A stretch of 64,000 bases of DNA from positions 1,922,001-1,986,000 of the forward strand of contig OX044364.1 in NCBI GenBank assembly GCA_943846735.1. The letters run 5' to 3'. The notes under the pieces are model-generated. The model searched no databases. It was not told where the DNA came from and saw only the letters and a list, made by a program, of their open reading frames with translations. Positions 36,121-45,669 of the stretch are shown in pieces. The stretch comes from CAJQLB01 sp905479065. Lineage in GTDB: Bacteria; Bacteroidota; Bacteroidia; Flavobacteriales; Flavobacteriaceae. Both the position numbers and the translations under genes were made by a program. The stretch's first letter is position 1; each line of letters starts with the position of its first letter.

Positions 36121-39100
36121 ATGAAAACACTAAAACACTTATTGCTTGGTGCTTTGTTATGTTTTGTGGTTGTTACAGCCATTATAACTAATTGGCACAA
36201 TCAAAAAACAGATGTTTTAATGTCACCCAACGACATTACAAAAATTCATGAAGATAATTTAAAAAACAGTCCTTTCAAAGAATCGTTGTTATTAGATAAA
36301 GAGCAGCGTAAAGATGCAGGTTTGCCTCCAAACAAGTATTATGAGGAAGAATATGAATTAACTATGAATCCGGTGTTGGGCCGACCTACATTCGAAAACC
36401 TTCCAGAGATTAGAAATCAAATAAAGTCGTTTGAAGGATTGAGAACTCCTGGAGACGGTATTGATGAAGATTGGGTTTCAAGAGGTCCTGATAATCTTGG
36501 AGGAAGAACTAGAGCTGTGATGTTTGATCCAAATGATAATTCAAATGAAACTGTTTTTGCAGGCGGTGTTAGTGGTGGATTATGGAAGAACACAGGTATA
36601 TCTGATGCAAATACTGTATGGTCAAGAGTCAATATTCCGAGCAATCTAAATGTTTCTGTTTTGACTTACGATCCGAATGATTTTAACATATTTTATGCAG
36701 GAACAGGTGAATCATATACAAGTGGCGATGTAAACGGTGACGGTGTATGGATGTCTGAAGATGCTGGGGAAACATGGAAAAACGTCTTTGGTGGAATTTC
36801 TGGACCTACAACGTTTCAATCTGCCTCAGATATTACCATTAATGCTCCAGGAGATATTGCAGGAGATTATTTATCAACACCGACTACTGCCTTTGGATCT
36901 ACAATCACTTCAGTTATAACTGCTGATTTAGTATTAGCTAATGACACATCCATAGCACCAGCGGAGGGTTGTGAAGAGTTTGGTGCTGAAGTCTCAGGTA
37001 AAATAGCTTTGATTAGGAGAGGGTCTTGTAACTTTACCGTTAAGGTTAAAAATGCTCAAGATGAAGGAGCTGTTGCAGCTATCATTATGAATAATATTCC
37101 TGGCTCCCCTATTAGTATGGGAGGTGAAGATGCTTCAATTACAATACCGGCAGTGATGATTTCCAAAGCAGACGGAGATTTAATCGAAGCAGCATTAGCT
37201 GAAGGAGATGTTAATGTTTCTATGAATCCTTTATCAGGAGATTTTACTGGTAATCTTGTTCCAGGAATTCAGCATATTAATGACATAAAAATTAAAGATA
37301 ATAATGGAATCTCAGAGGTCTATGTGGCCGCAGGCGAATCATTTTATGGTGATGCTAACTCGACAACATATTTGGGAGGTCCAGAATTAGGCCTCTATAA
37401 ATCAATTGATCAAGGAGATTCATGGACTGAATTAAACATGCCATTGACGGCATCAGGAAAGAAACACGAGCCAAATGACATTGAAGTGGGAGCTGATGGA
37501 AAAATTTGGGTTTCTACAATTTCGAGCTCTATTTATGGAGAGGGTGGAGGAAAGGTATTTTCATCTGAAGATGGAGAAACGTTTACAAATGCATACACTT
37601 TAGAAGGCGCTAACAGGACTCAAATAGCAGTTTCTTCACAAGATGCAGATAAAGTTTATATACTCGCACAAATCTCAGAAGGTGTGGCGATGGAAGTTAC
37701 AACAGATGGATTTGCTACAGGAACTTCGGATATGGCACTCCCGAACGATGCTGATACGGGAATTAGTGCAACAGATTTTACAAGAGGTCAAGCTTTCTAT
37801 GATTTAATGTTAGAAGTTGATCCTACAGATGATGACGTTATCTATAGTGGAGGAATTGATTTATTTAAGTCAGAAAATTCTGGGACTTCTTGGAACCAAT
37901 TTACGCATTGGTATGCCGGTTTTGGTTATCAATATGCACATGCGGATCAGCACGGAATGACATTTTCTAATTCAGATCCTAATACAGTTTTATTTGGGAA
38001 TGATGGAGGCGTGTTTTATTCTAACAACGGCGGGACAAATACCTTAGAGAGAAATAAAGGCTTTATTACGTCTCAATTTTATACTGTCGGCGTTGCCCCA
38101 ACTACCGCGTTTGATGGTGCTGAATACTTTGTGGGAGGCCTCCAAGACAATGGGACACATTTATTTTCAAATGCAGACCCTGGTATCAATAGCTCTGTTG
38201 AAACCTATGGAGGAGATGGAGCTTACAGCTTTTTTGATCAAGACGGAACAGACCAATACTACATAAGAAACTATGTTTATAATAATGGTATTAATTTGTA
38301 TAATTTATCGAATAATCAAAGTATCACGATAAATAGTGAGAGTAGTAGTATAGGATCGTTTATTAATCCGCAAGGATTAGATTCAAACTTGGATATTTTA
38401 TACTCTAATTATTCCTCGGGTTCAGATGCTGCAATTAGAAGATATGCGGGAATAAAATCTCAAGGAACTATAGAAAAAACAAGTTTAACAAGTACAGAAC
38501 TTGTTAGTAGACCAACGGCATTTACCGTATCACCTTACACAACTTCTTCTTCAACCTTGTTAGTTGGAACTGTTTTGGGTGATATTATTAAATTAGAAAA
38601 TGCTGAAGCAACTCCGACATGGACTAATATCGAAACATTAAATATTATTGTTGGAAGTATATCAGATATTGAGTATGGCGCATCAGAAAATGATATTTTT
38701 GTGACTGTTCATAATTATGGCGTACAGAGTATATGGTACACTAATGATGGAGGGGCCAATTGGTATGGAAAAGAAGGAGATTTACCCGACATGCCAGTTA
38801 AAGCAATATTACAGAGTCCATTAAATCCGGAAGAGGTCATTGTTGGAACAGAATTAGGCGTGTGGTATACCACTAACTTTTTATCTACAAACCCAAACTG
38901 GTTGCCTGCTTTTAATGGAATGTCAAATGCAAAAGTCATGGATTTAGATTTGAGAGATGATAATGCAATATACGCAGCTACTTACGGTAGAGGTATTTTT
39001 TCTGGACAATTTATTATAGATCCAAATGGTGATGATGATGGAGATGGTGTTCCTAACGGGACAGATAATTGTCCGAATACAGCAAATCCAGATCAAGCAG

Positions 39101-40098
39101 ATACTGATGGCAATGGTATCGGAGATGCCTGTCAAGATACGGATGGAGATAGTGTCATCGATACAGAAGATAATTGTGTTGAAACCCCTAATGTTGATCA
39201 ATTAGACACAGATGGAAATGGTGTGGGTGATGCTTGCCAAGATTCGGATGGAGATTCCGTTTTTGACAATGAAGATAATTGTATAGATACACCAAATCCC
39301 GATCAGTTAGACACCAATGGAAATGGCGTAGGAGATATTTGTGATACAAGCTATGAAAACACAGACAACATCATTCTGGAAGTTATTTCGGAGTCATGTG
39401 AAAATCAAGATAATGGTATCATTAATATAACGGTTACTGAAACATATGTTTCATACACGGTTACTGTTACAGGAGACGGAACTGATGAAAATGAAACAAT
39501 GACATCAGACTCAATAAGTTTTGATAACCTATCGGTTGGAGCTTACACTGTTTGTGTAAATGTTGACGGAAGAGATTTTGAGCAATGTTTTGAAATAAAT
39601 ATTGACGCGGCAGTTCCTTTAGACGGTATATTTGGCTTGGTAGATGATAGTAATGGTGACAGCGACGTAGAAACCACAATGGTTAACATCAATTCGGGAA
39701 CACCTCCGTTCACAGTAATGTTTAATAACGATATCATTTTAATTACAAATGAAAAAATCTTTGAGGTTGAAACAATGGGCTCTGGTTTATTAGAGATTAA
39801 ATCCGGAAAAGCTTGTGAAGGAATAATGAGTAGAGCAATGGAAGGCAGTAATATTTTAAATTTTGTTGCAAGCCCTAATCCGGTAATCGATGTTTTAAAA
39901 ATCACATTGCCTGAAATATCACAAAATGCAGTCTATACAGAAATCTTTGATATTAACGGGAAATTGATTTATAAGAGTGAAATTCAAGTATATAATTCTA
40001 AAAGTATTAATATCCCATTCAGCAGTTTTAGCAGTGGTCTTTACTTTGTAAAGCTTTCGTTGAATGAGCCTAAAACTATTAAAATCATAAAAAAATAA
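36121..40098 (+). CDS. Giant secreted protein: BNR/VPS10-like repeats, inserted PA domain, TSP3 repeats, T9SS C-terminal domain
   Basis: A 1325-residue exported protein. A signal-like helix (about 5-22) is followed by BNR/sialidase-like propeller repeats recognised by SxDxGxTW-type turns (SEDAGETWK about 212, SIDQGDSWTE, SENSGTSWNQ, TNDGGANWYG). A protease-associated (PA) domain is inserted within this region at about 240-370 (KIALIRRGSCNFTVKVKNAQ). Three calcium-binding thrombospondin type 3 repeats (DxDGDxxxDxxDNC) lie at about 970-1076. A C-terminal sorting domain (about 1243-1325) ends in SSGLYFVKLSLNEPKTIKIIKK, as in T9SS type A cargo. It is probably cell-surface or secreted by T9SS; sprE lies close by. 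Enzymatic activity, if any, is unknown. Confidence 0.85.
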   Translation: MKTLKHLLLGALLCFVVVTAIITNWHNQKTDVLMSPNDITKIHEDNLKNSPFKESLLLDKEQRKDAGLPPNKYYEEEYELTMNPVLGRPTFENLPEIRNQIKSFEGLRTPGDGIDEDWVSRGPDNLGGRTRAVMFDPNDNSNETVFAGGVSGGLWKNTGISDANTVWSRVNIPSNLNVSVLTYDPNDFNIFYAGTGESYTSGDVNGDGVWMSEDAGETWKNVFGGISGPTTFQSASDITINAPGDIAGDYLSTPTTAFGSTITSVITADLVLANDTSIAPAEGCEEFGAEVSGKIALIRRGSCNFTVKVKNAQDEGAVAAIIMNNIPGSPISMGGEDASITIPAVMISKADGDLIEAALAEGDVNVSMNPLSGDFTGNLVPGIQHINDIKIKDNNGISEVYVAAGESFYGDANSTTYLGGPELGLYKSIDQGDSWTELNMPLTASGKKHEPNDIEVGADGKIWVSTISSSIYGEGGGKVFSSEDGETFTNAYTLEGANRTQIAVSSQDADKVYILAQISEGVAMEVTTDGFATGTSDMALPNDADTGISATDFTRGQAFYDLMLEVDPTDDDVIYSGGIDLFKSENSGTSWNQFTHWYAGFGYQYAHADQHGMTFSNSDPNTVLFGNDGGVFYSNNGGTNTLERNKGFITSQFYTVGVAPTTAFDGAEYFVGGLQDNGTHLFSNADPGINSSVETYGGDGAYSFFDQDGTDQYYIRNYVYNNGINLYNLSNNQSITINSESSSIGSFINPQGLDSNLDILYSNYSSGSDAAIRRYAGIKSQGTIEKTSLTSTELVSRPTAFTVSPYTTSSSTLLVGTVLGDIIKLENAEATPTWTNIETLNIIVGSISDIEYGASENDIFVTVHNYGVQSIWYTNDGGANWYGKEGDLPDMPVKAILQSPLNPEEVIVGTELGVWYTTNFLSTNPNWLPAFNGMSNAKVMDLDLRDDNAIYAATYGRGIFSGQFIIDPNGDDDGDGVPNGTDNCPNTANPDQADTDGNGIGDACQDTDGDSVIDTEDNCVETPNVDQLDTDGNGVGDACQDSDGDSVFDNEDNCIDTPNPDQLDTNGNGVGDICDTSYENTDNIILEVISESCENQDNGIINITVTETYVSYTVTVTGDGTDENETMTSDSISFDNLSVGAYTVCVNVDGRDFEQCFEINIDAAVPLDGIFGLVDDSNGDSDVETTMVNINSGTPPFTVMFNNDIILITNEKIFEVETMGSGLLEIKSGKACEGIMSRAMEGSNILNFVASPNPVIDVLKITLPEISQNAVYTEIFDINGKLIYKSEIQVYNSKSINIPFSSFSSGLYFVKLSLNEPKTIKIIKK

Positions 40099-40103
40099 TT
40101 ATT

Positions 40104-40823
40104 ATGAAAAAAGCGATAACCTTGTATTTATCCTTAGCAGTATTATGTATTGCTGGATCCTGCAGTAGTGGAGGTGACGATGACAGCCCAGGTCCAACTC
40201 CTCCTCCACCAGCCGAGAATAATAACCCTACAGCAGTTTCACAATTAATATATCCGTCGTCAGATTTACTTTGTATCGAAAGCACGATAATATTTGAATG
40301 GGGAGCAGCCTCAGATGTTGATGGCGATCCAATCAGTTATATTCTTGTTGTTGCCGAAGATAGAAACTTTACTAACATTGTCGAACAGCGAACAGTTTCA
40401 ACGACTAGTCTTTCAATAACTCTGCAACCAGGTGTTGCATATTATTGGAAAGTAACAGCCATTGATAATCAAGGTGGTGAATCAGATTCTTCAGCGACTT
40501 TTGCTTTTTTCACAGAAGGTGTGGGCATTTCAAATCATGCTCCGTTTAGCGCAGCTTTAAATGCTCCAGATGATGAAGGTTTTGTAAGTGAGGGAAGCGT
40601 GAACTTAAACTGGACAGGTAGTGATTCTGATTCTGGAGATGTATTGACATATGATTTGTTTTTTGGAGAATTAGATCCAGCTGAACTTATTGAGACAGAC
40701 TTATCAGAAGACAATTATGATGTCACTGTAATTTCTGGTAAAACATATTATTGGAAAGTAGATACTACAGATGATTCAGGTTTAAAAACAATAGGTCAAA
40801 CTTGGATGTTTACGGTAAACTAG
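40104..40823 (+). CDS. Surface lipoprotein with two FN3-like domains
   Basis: A 239-residue lipoprotein: signal ending IAGSC (Cys20), immediately followed by SSGGDDDSPG, an acidic stretch like the lipoprotein export signal of Bacteroidota, then a Pro-rich linker (PGPTPPPP). Two fibronectin-III-like repeats follow, each with the WGAASDVDGDPISY/WTGSDSDSGDVLTY strand and an AYYWKVTAID/TYYWKVDTTD strand. It starts 5 bases after the giant secreted protein, so they are cotranscribed, and it may anchor or accompany it at the cell surface. That pairing is inference. Confidence 0.8.
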   Translation: MKKAITLYLSLAVLCIAGSCSSGGDDDSPGPTPPPPAENNNPTAVSQLIYPSSDLLCIESTIIFEWGAASDVDGDPISYILVVAEDRNFTNIVEQRTVSTTSLSITLQPGVAYYWKVTAIDNQGGESDSSATFAFFTEGVGISNHAPFSAALNAPDDEGFVSEGSVNLNWTGSDSDSGDVLTYDLFFGELDPAELIETDLSEDNYDVTVISGKTYYWKVDTTDDSGLKTIGQTWMFTVN

Positions 40824-40846
40824 GCAGGTAATTTTAAAAGTAAGCT

Positions 40847-40883
40847 AATGAGCACTTTAATTTTATTTTAGTGCTCATTTTTT
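40847..40883 (+). terminator. Intrinsic terminator after the secreted-protein operon
   Basis: AATGAGCACT (40847-40856) pairs perfectly with AGTGCTCATT (40870-40879) around a 13-base loop, followed by a T-run to 40883. Confidence 0.85.
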
Positions 40884-40962
40884 ATTTAAATAGCTAGAGA
40901 TCTGAACCCTTCATTTTTGGCATGGCTATTGTTTAATATTAGTAATATTAACCTTTGAGTAA

Positions 40963-41475
40963 ATGAAGACAATGTATAAACTATTTAATTTATTGATGTT
41001 AATAGTTGTGGTAATTAGTTGTTCACACTGTTCCAGTACTAATGATTTGCAGAAAAACCCTCCTTTTGATCTTGAAAAGGTCTATTATGAGTATTGGACT
41101 TCTGGTGTATCAGGTGGTGGATCTGGAATAAATGTGTTTATTGAATTGAAAAAAGAGTTCGTACAATTAGACAGTATTTATTTTAGGGGGAAGGTTGTAA
41201 GCCTCGAGGTTAAACCAGGCAATAAGAAATTGTTTATCGGAAGAATTTTGTATCCGCCGTCAAATAAATTCGATAGGAAACTTAGTAAGGAGTCTTTAAA
41301 TGAGTATAATAATAAAGCACCAATTATTGAAATAAATACTTTTTATAATTTAGAGCAAGACGAGTGCGTCGTAACCTACGAGTCAAGGGGTGAAATTAAG
41401 TATTACAAGATTACCAATATGGTTGAAAAAAGAAGACATGATGTTCCAATGACTTCCATGGCTACAAAGAACTAA
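40963..41475 (+). CDS. Hypothetical flavobacterial lipoprotein
   Basis: A 170-residue protein whose N-terminus looks like a lipoprotein signal (LLMLIVVVISC, Cys20, with a second Cys at 23). The body has the segment PPFDLEKVYYEYWTSGVSGG and a beta-rich pattern found in small uncharacterised flavobacterial proteins. It is a single gene between a terminator and the flippase gene. No function is assigned; M4 is an alternative start. Confidence 0.6.
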   Translation: MKTMYKLFNLLMLIVVVISCSHCSSTNDLQKNPPFDLEKVYYEYWTSGVSGGGSGINVFIELKKEFVQLDSIYFRGKVVSLEVKPGNKKLFIGRILYPPSNKFDRKLSKESLNEYNNKAPIIEINTFYNLEQDECVVTYESRGEIKYYKITNMVEKRRHDVPMTSMATKN

Positions 41476-41527
41476 TGTTGCAAAACGTTTCACAATAGCG
41501 TACTTTTAAAATTCATAATTATTATTG

Positions 41528-43006
41528 TTGAGTACATTTCAAAATCTTTTTAAACAGACATTTGTCTATGGGCTAGCGACGGTGCTCCCCCGGATGCTAA
41601 CTTTTTTATTGGTTCCATTGTATACAGAAGTTTTGGCCGTTGGAGTGTATGGTAAAGTTTCTATAATTTTTTCTTGGTTTGCTATTTTTAATGTCATTTT
41701 AGCTTATGGAATGGAAACGGCATTTTTTAGATTTTTTAATAAGGAATCTGATAAGGAGTTTGTAACAAGTACTTCAGCTCTTTCAATAATTTTTACATCC
41801 ATAACAATTTTTTTAGCAGCATTATTTTTTAAAACCCAGTTAGCTTCTTTAATTGACATTAAAGTAGAATATCTCAATTTTGTATTATGGATCTTATTTT
41901 TAGATGCGTTAGTAATTATTCCATTTGCTTGGCTTCGAGCTAAAGAGCAGCCAACTCGTTATGCTGTTATCAAGATTACAAATGTTGTTGTAAATATCAG
42001 TTTTAATTTATTTTTCTTACTTTTTTTAGAAGATTTCGCTTCAGAAAACTCACTGTTTAATACCTTGTATAAATCTAATTATGAAATTAATTACATTCTT
42101 GTTTCGACATTAGTTGCGAGTGTGGTTACATTAATGTTGATGTTTCCTTTTTACAAAAGGATCAACTATACATTTAATGTTGCTCTGTGGAGAAAAATGT
42201 TAGAGTATGCTTTTCCGGTACTAATTGCAGGGCTTGCTTATACAATTAATGAGACATTCAATAGAATTCTTTTAGACAGTAGTTTATCTACAGCATTAGA
42301 TTCAGAACGTGAGGTGGGAATGTTTTCAGCTTGTTATAAATTAGCTTTATTTATGACATTATTTGCCACAGCTTTTAGACTAGGTATTGAGCCATACTTC
42401 TTTAGTCACTCTAACAGTCGTAATCCTCAAAAGAATTATGCTAAAATTTTAGAATATTTTGTTATTCTTGGAAGTGTTATTTTAGTAACCGTTGTTGTGT
42501 TCGCAGATATTATAAAGGTATTGATTATTAGAGATGAGGCCTTTTGGGAGGCCATGTGGATTGTCCCAATAATTTTAATTGCCAGTTTTTGTTTAGGAAT
42601 ATATCATAATCTTTCTGTTTGGTATAAAATTACTGATAGAACAAAGTTTGGAGCATATATATCAATGTTTGGAGCAATGATTACTTTAGGGTTAAACGTA
42701 TGGTTAATCCCAATAATGGGATATAAAGGCTCTGCATTGGCTACACTCGCAGCCTATTCTAGCATGGTTTTATTGTCTTATGTTTTTAGTAGAAAATATT
42801 ATCCTATACCATATAATCTAAATAAAATTGGGGCATATCTTTTTTTCTCCATTTCAATGTCTGTTATTGTATTCTATTATTTCAGGGAGAACTATCTAAT
42901 AACGGTACCTTTACTTTGCGTATTTATTATTGCGATATTCCTCTTAGAAAAGAATGAATGGGAGCAATTGATTAATTCAGAAAAGAATAAGAATTCTAAT
43001 ATTTAA
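41528..43006 (+). CDS. Polysaccharide flippase (MOP family, Wzx-like)
   Basis: Polytopic inner-membrane protein of about 492 aa with 12-14 helices, belonging to the polysaccharide biosynthesis (RfbX/Wzx) branch of the MOP superfamily. The N-terminus MSTFQNLFKQTFVYGLATVLPRML is typical of the conserved gene next to dut in Flavobacteriaceae. No ATG precedes the conserved region; TTG at 41528 (or 41525) is the likely start. Its conserved synteny outside the polysaccharide locus suggests a housekeeping lipid-linked substrate. Confidence 0.88.
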   Translation: MSTFQNLFKQTFVYGLATVLPRMLTFLLVPLYTEVLAVGVYGKVSIIFSWFAIFNVILAYGMETAFFRFFNKESDKEFVTSTSALSIIFTSITIFLAALFFKTQLASLIDIKVEYLNFVLWILFLDALVIIPFAWLRAKEQPTRYAVIKITNVVVNISFNLFFLLFLEDFASENSLFNTLYKSNYEINYILVSTLVASVVTLMLMFPFYKRINYTFNVALWRKMLEYAFPVLIAGLAYTINETFNRILLDSSLSTALDSEREVGMFSACYKLALFMTLFATAFRLGIEPYFFSHSNSRNPQKNYAKILEYFVILGSVILVTVVVFADIIKVLIIRDEAFWEAMWIVPIILIASFCLGIYHNLSVWYKITDRTKFGAYISMFGAMITLGLNVWLIPIMGYKGSALATLAAYSSMVLLSYVFSRKYYPIPYNLNKIGAYLFFSISMSVIVFYYFRENYLITVPLLCVFIIAIFLLEKNEWEQLINSEKNKNSNI

Positions 43007-43041
43007 TTCCAGAAATAGAACATTAATTTTAAACACAAATC

Positions 43042-43476
43042 ATGACTATAAAAATTATAAATAAATCTAATCATGAATTACCTTCTTATGAGACCATAGC
43101 TTCTGCTGGTTTAGACTTGAGGGCTAACATATCCGAGACTATTGAATTGAAGCCTTTAGAGAGATGCATTGTTGGAACGGGTCTATTTATAGAATTGCCT
43201 GTGGGTGTTGAAGCACAAGTTCGTTCGAGGAGTGGCCTTGCTGTTAAAAATGGTGTATGTGTACTTAACTCGCCAGGAACTATAGATGCAGATTATCGAG
43301 GTGAAATTGGGGTTGTTTTAGTGAACTTATCTAAAGAAGATTTTAGTATTATAAATGGTGAGCGTATTGCTCAACTCGTTATATCTCGTCATGAAAGAGC
43401 TGTATGGCAAGAGGTTGAAAAGCTTTCTGTTACCGAACGAGGTGAAGGAGGCTTTGGGAGTACCGGAACTTTATGA
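43042..43476 (+). CDS. dut: dUTP diphosphatase
   Basis: Trimeric dUTPase (144 aa), hydrolysing dUTP to dUMP and PPi, so keeping uracil out of DNA. The classical motifs are AGLDLRA (motif 1), RSRSGLAVKNGV (motif 2), GTIDADYRGEI with the catalytic Asp (motif 3), RIAQLVI (motif 4) and the C-terminal GEGGFGSTG (motif 5). Cytoplasmic; 35 bases after the flippase gene. Confidence 0.97.
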   Translation: MTIKIINKSNHELPSYETIASAGLDLRANISETIELKPLERCIVGTGLFIELPVGVEAQVRSRSGLAVKNGVCVLNSPGTIDADYRGEIGVVLVNLSKEDFSIINGERIAQLVISRHERAVWQEVEKLSVTERGEGGFGSTGTL

Positions 43477-43526
43477 AAAGTGTATAATCAAAAATTTAAA
43501 ATTTATATTGGTTCTCAAAATTGAAC

Positions 43527-44888
43527 ATGAATTTCACAAATATGTTTAGAGGTTTGTTTTTAGGGATGGTATTAATTCCTAAGATAGCTATCACTCAAGT
43601 TGATTTCAATAAGACACCTGAGGATAATTCTATTGATTCTACAGAGAAATTTCAAGAATACTTTTTTGAAGCTCTTAAGCAGAAAGGAATTGAAAACTAT
43701 GATAGAGCTGTAGTATCTTTATTAAAATGTGTCGAATTAGATGACACAGAGGCTGCAGTATACTTTGAATTAGGAAAAAGTTACATTCAGCTCAAAAATT
43801 TTGGTGCTGCTGAAAACTCTTTAAAATTAGCCATAGATAAAAATCCTAATAATGAATGGTACCTAAATAAGTTATATGGTGTTTATGAGCAAATAGATGA
43901 TTATGACAATGCTCTTAAAATAATAAAATTATTAATTAAATATCATCCTGATTACGAAGAGAATTTAGCAAATTTATACGCAAAACACGATAAATCTAGA
44001 CAAGCTTTAAAGGTTTTAGACGATATGGATAATAAGTATGGATACTCAAAATCTCGAGATTATTTGAGAAATAAAATTTACAATGCCAAAGGGGACGACC
44101 AAGGGCGTATTGAAAATTTAAAACGACGGATTGATCTTAATCCACAAGATGAACAAAATTACTTAGTGTTAATTTATAGGTATAGTGAACAAAACAATAA
44201 AAAAGAAGCTTTTAAAACGGCCCAAAAGCTTTTAAAAAATATTCCTTCATCAATATTAGTTCACTTAGCATTGTATAAATTTTATTTGGAAGATAATGAT
44301 ACCGAGAAAGCAATTAATTCAATGAGTATTGTTTTAAAAAGCGTTAAGGTGAAGCCCGAAGCAAAAAATAGAGTATTAAATGACTTTATAAAATTCACAC
44401 AAGATCATCCAGAGTATGAAAACAGATTATTAGAAATTACAACAGAAATTTCTGCCGATAGCTCATTAAAATCAACCTCTGAGATGGCTCAATACCACTT
44501 ACAGGCAGGTAATAAAACAGAGGCTTTAAGCTTATTTAAAACTAGTTTAAAAAGTAATCCTAATGATTTTAAGTCAATTAAAAATGTAGTTCTGATACAG
44601 ATCGATTTGGAGATGTTTGTAGAGGCAATCGAATTTAGTTCTAAAATGCTTGAACGATACCCTAATCAACCAATTTTGTATTTAGCGAACGGTGTTGCTA
44701 ATAACTATATGCAATTGTATCAAGAGGCGGTAAATGCTTTGGAGATTGGAATAGATTATGTCGTTGATAATAAAATGATGGAAATAGATTTCTATAAACA
44801 ATTAAGTCTTTCACATAAATATTTAAATAATATACGACAATCTCAATCGTTTTTAAAAAAAGCAGAGATATTATTAAATGGACAGTAA
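43527..44888 (+). CDS. TPR-repeat envelope protein
   Basis: A 453-residue exported protein with a signal-like N-terminus (MNFTNMFRGLFLGMVLIPKIAITQ) and about nine tetratricopeptide repeats, for example AAVYFELGKSYIQLKNFGAAENSLKLAIDKNPNN. It is part of the conserved dut-TPR-DUF4292-EnvC order. Start taken at ATG 43527; a TTG lies 6 bases before it. It overlaps the DUF4292 gene by 11 bases. It is probably a periplasmic scaffold; partner unknown. Confidence 0.85.
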   Translation: MNFTNMFRGLFLGMVLIPKIAITQVDFNKTPEDNSIDSTEKFQEYFFEALKQKGIENYDRAVVSLLKCVELDDTEAAVYFELGKSYIQLKNFGAAENSLKLAIDKNPNNEWYLNKLYGVYEQIDDYDNALKIIKLLIKYHPDYEENLANLYAKHDKSRQALKVLDDMDNKYGYSKSRDYLRNKIYNAKGDDQGRIENLKRRIDLNPQDEQNYLVLIYRYSEQNNKKEAFKTAQKLLKNIPSSILVHLALYKFYLEDNDTEKAINSMSIVLKSVKVKPEAKNRVLNDFIKFTQDHPEYENRLLEITTEISADSSLKSTSEMAQYHLQAGNKTEALSLFKTSLKSNPNDFKSIKNVVLIQIDLEMFVEAIEFSSKMLERYPNQPILYLANGVANNYMQLYQEAVNALEIGIDYVVDNKMMEIDFYKQLSLSHKYLNNIRQSQSFLKKAEILLNGQ

Positions 44889-45669
44889 ACTACATACACA
44901 TATAATTAGCAAACTCTTTTTGGTACTGCTTGTCATTAATTTTGTGGGATGTAAGTCTGTGAAAAATGTTGTGTTAAACAACGATATCAATACGAGTCTT
45001 ACAACGAAGCAGATTATTAAAGAACATTATAAAAAAGACCCTCAGTTTAAAACACTCCAATCGCGAGTGAAAGTTGAGTTTGCTCAAGGAGAAAATTCAC
45101 AATCTTATTCAGTGAATCTACGTGTAGAAAAAAATAAAACAATATGGTTAAGTGCTACTTTGGGGATAGTTAGAGTAAAAATTACCCCTTTAAAAGTACA
45201 ATTCTATAATAAGTTAGATAATACATATTTTGACGGAAACTTTTCAATTATAAATAGCTTATTTGGGACAGAGCTAGATTTTAAAAATGTACAAAACATA
45301 TTGTTAGGTAATGCCATTTATGGCTTAAAAGATGGCAAATATAATCATGCGATTTATGAAGATTCATTTGTACTATCACCGAAGAGACAAAGAGCATTGT
45401 TTGAAATTTTTTATCTTCTAAATCCTAAAAATTTCAAGATGAATTCTCAGCAATTTTCACAGCCAGAAGCACGTCGAATGTTACAAATAGATTATAAAAA
45501 ATACCAAGAAATTGATTCGAAATTAATACCTCAATTCTTAAAGATAATTGTACTTGAAAGGGATGAAGAGACTACTCTCAAAATGGAATTTAAATCTGTA
45601 ACTATGAATACAGATTTAAGATTTCCTTTTAGAATACCTCAAGGATTTAAAGAAATTATGATAAAATGA
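44878..45669 (+). CDS. DUF4292 lipoprotein (LolA/LolB-like fold suspected)
   Basis: A 263-residue lipoprotein with lipobox FVGC (Cys25). The body is a beta-rich domain of the DUF4292 family, with segments VNLRVEKNKTIWLSATLGIVRVKITP and PLKVQFYNKLDNTYFDG that recall LolA/LolB-like lipid-carrier proteins. It overlaps both neighbours (11 bases upstream, 4 bases downstream), so it is tightly coupled with the TPR and EnvC-like genes. A role in outer-membrane lipoprotein or lipid handling is plausible but unproven. Confidence 0.8.
   Translation: MDSKLHTHIISKLFLVLLVINFVGCKSVKNVVLNNDINTSLTTKQIIKEHYKKDPQFKTLQSRVKVEFAQGENSQSYSVNLRVEKNKTIWLSATLGIVRVKITPLKVQFYNKLDNTYFDGNFSIINSLFGTELDFKNVQNILLGNAIYGLKDGKYNHAIYEDSFVLSPKRQRALFEIFYLLNPKNFKMNSQQFSQPEARRMLQIDYKKYQEIDSKLIPQFLKIIVLERDEETTLKMEFKSVTMNTDLRFPFRIPQGFKEIMIK

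Noticed and set aside
39025..39350. DNA repeat or CRISPR-like array
   Set aside because: The repetition is in the protein: three thrombospondin type 3 repeats with varied codons, without constant spacers.
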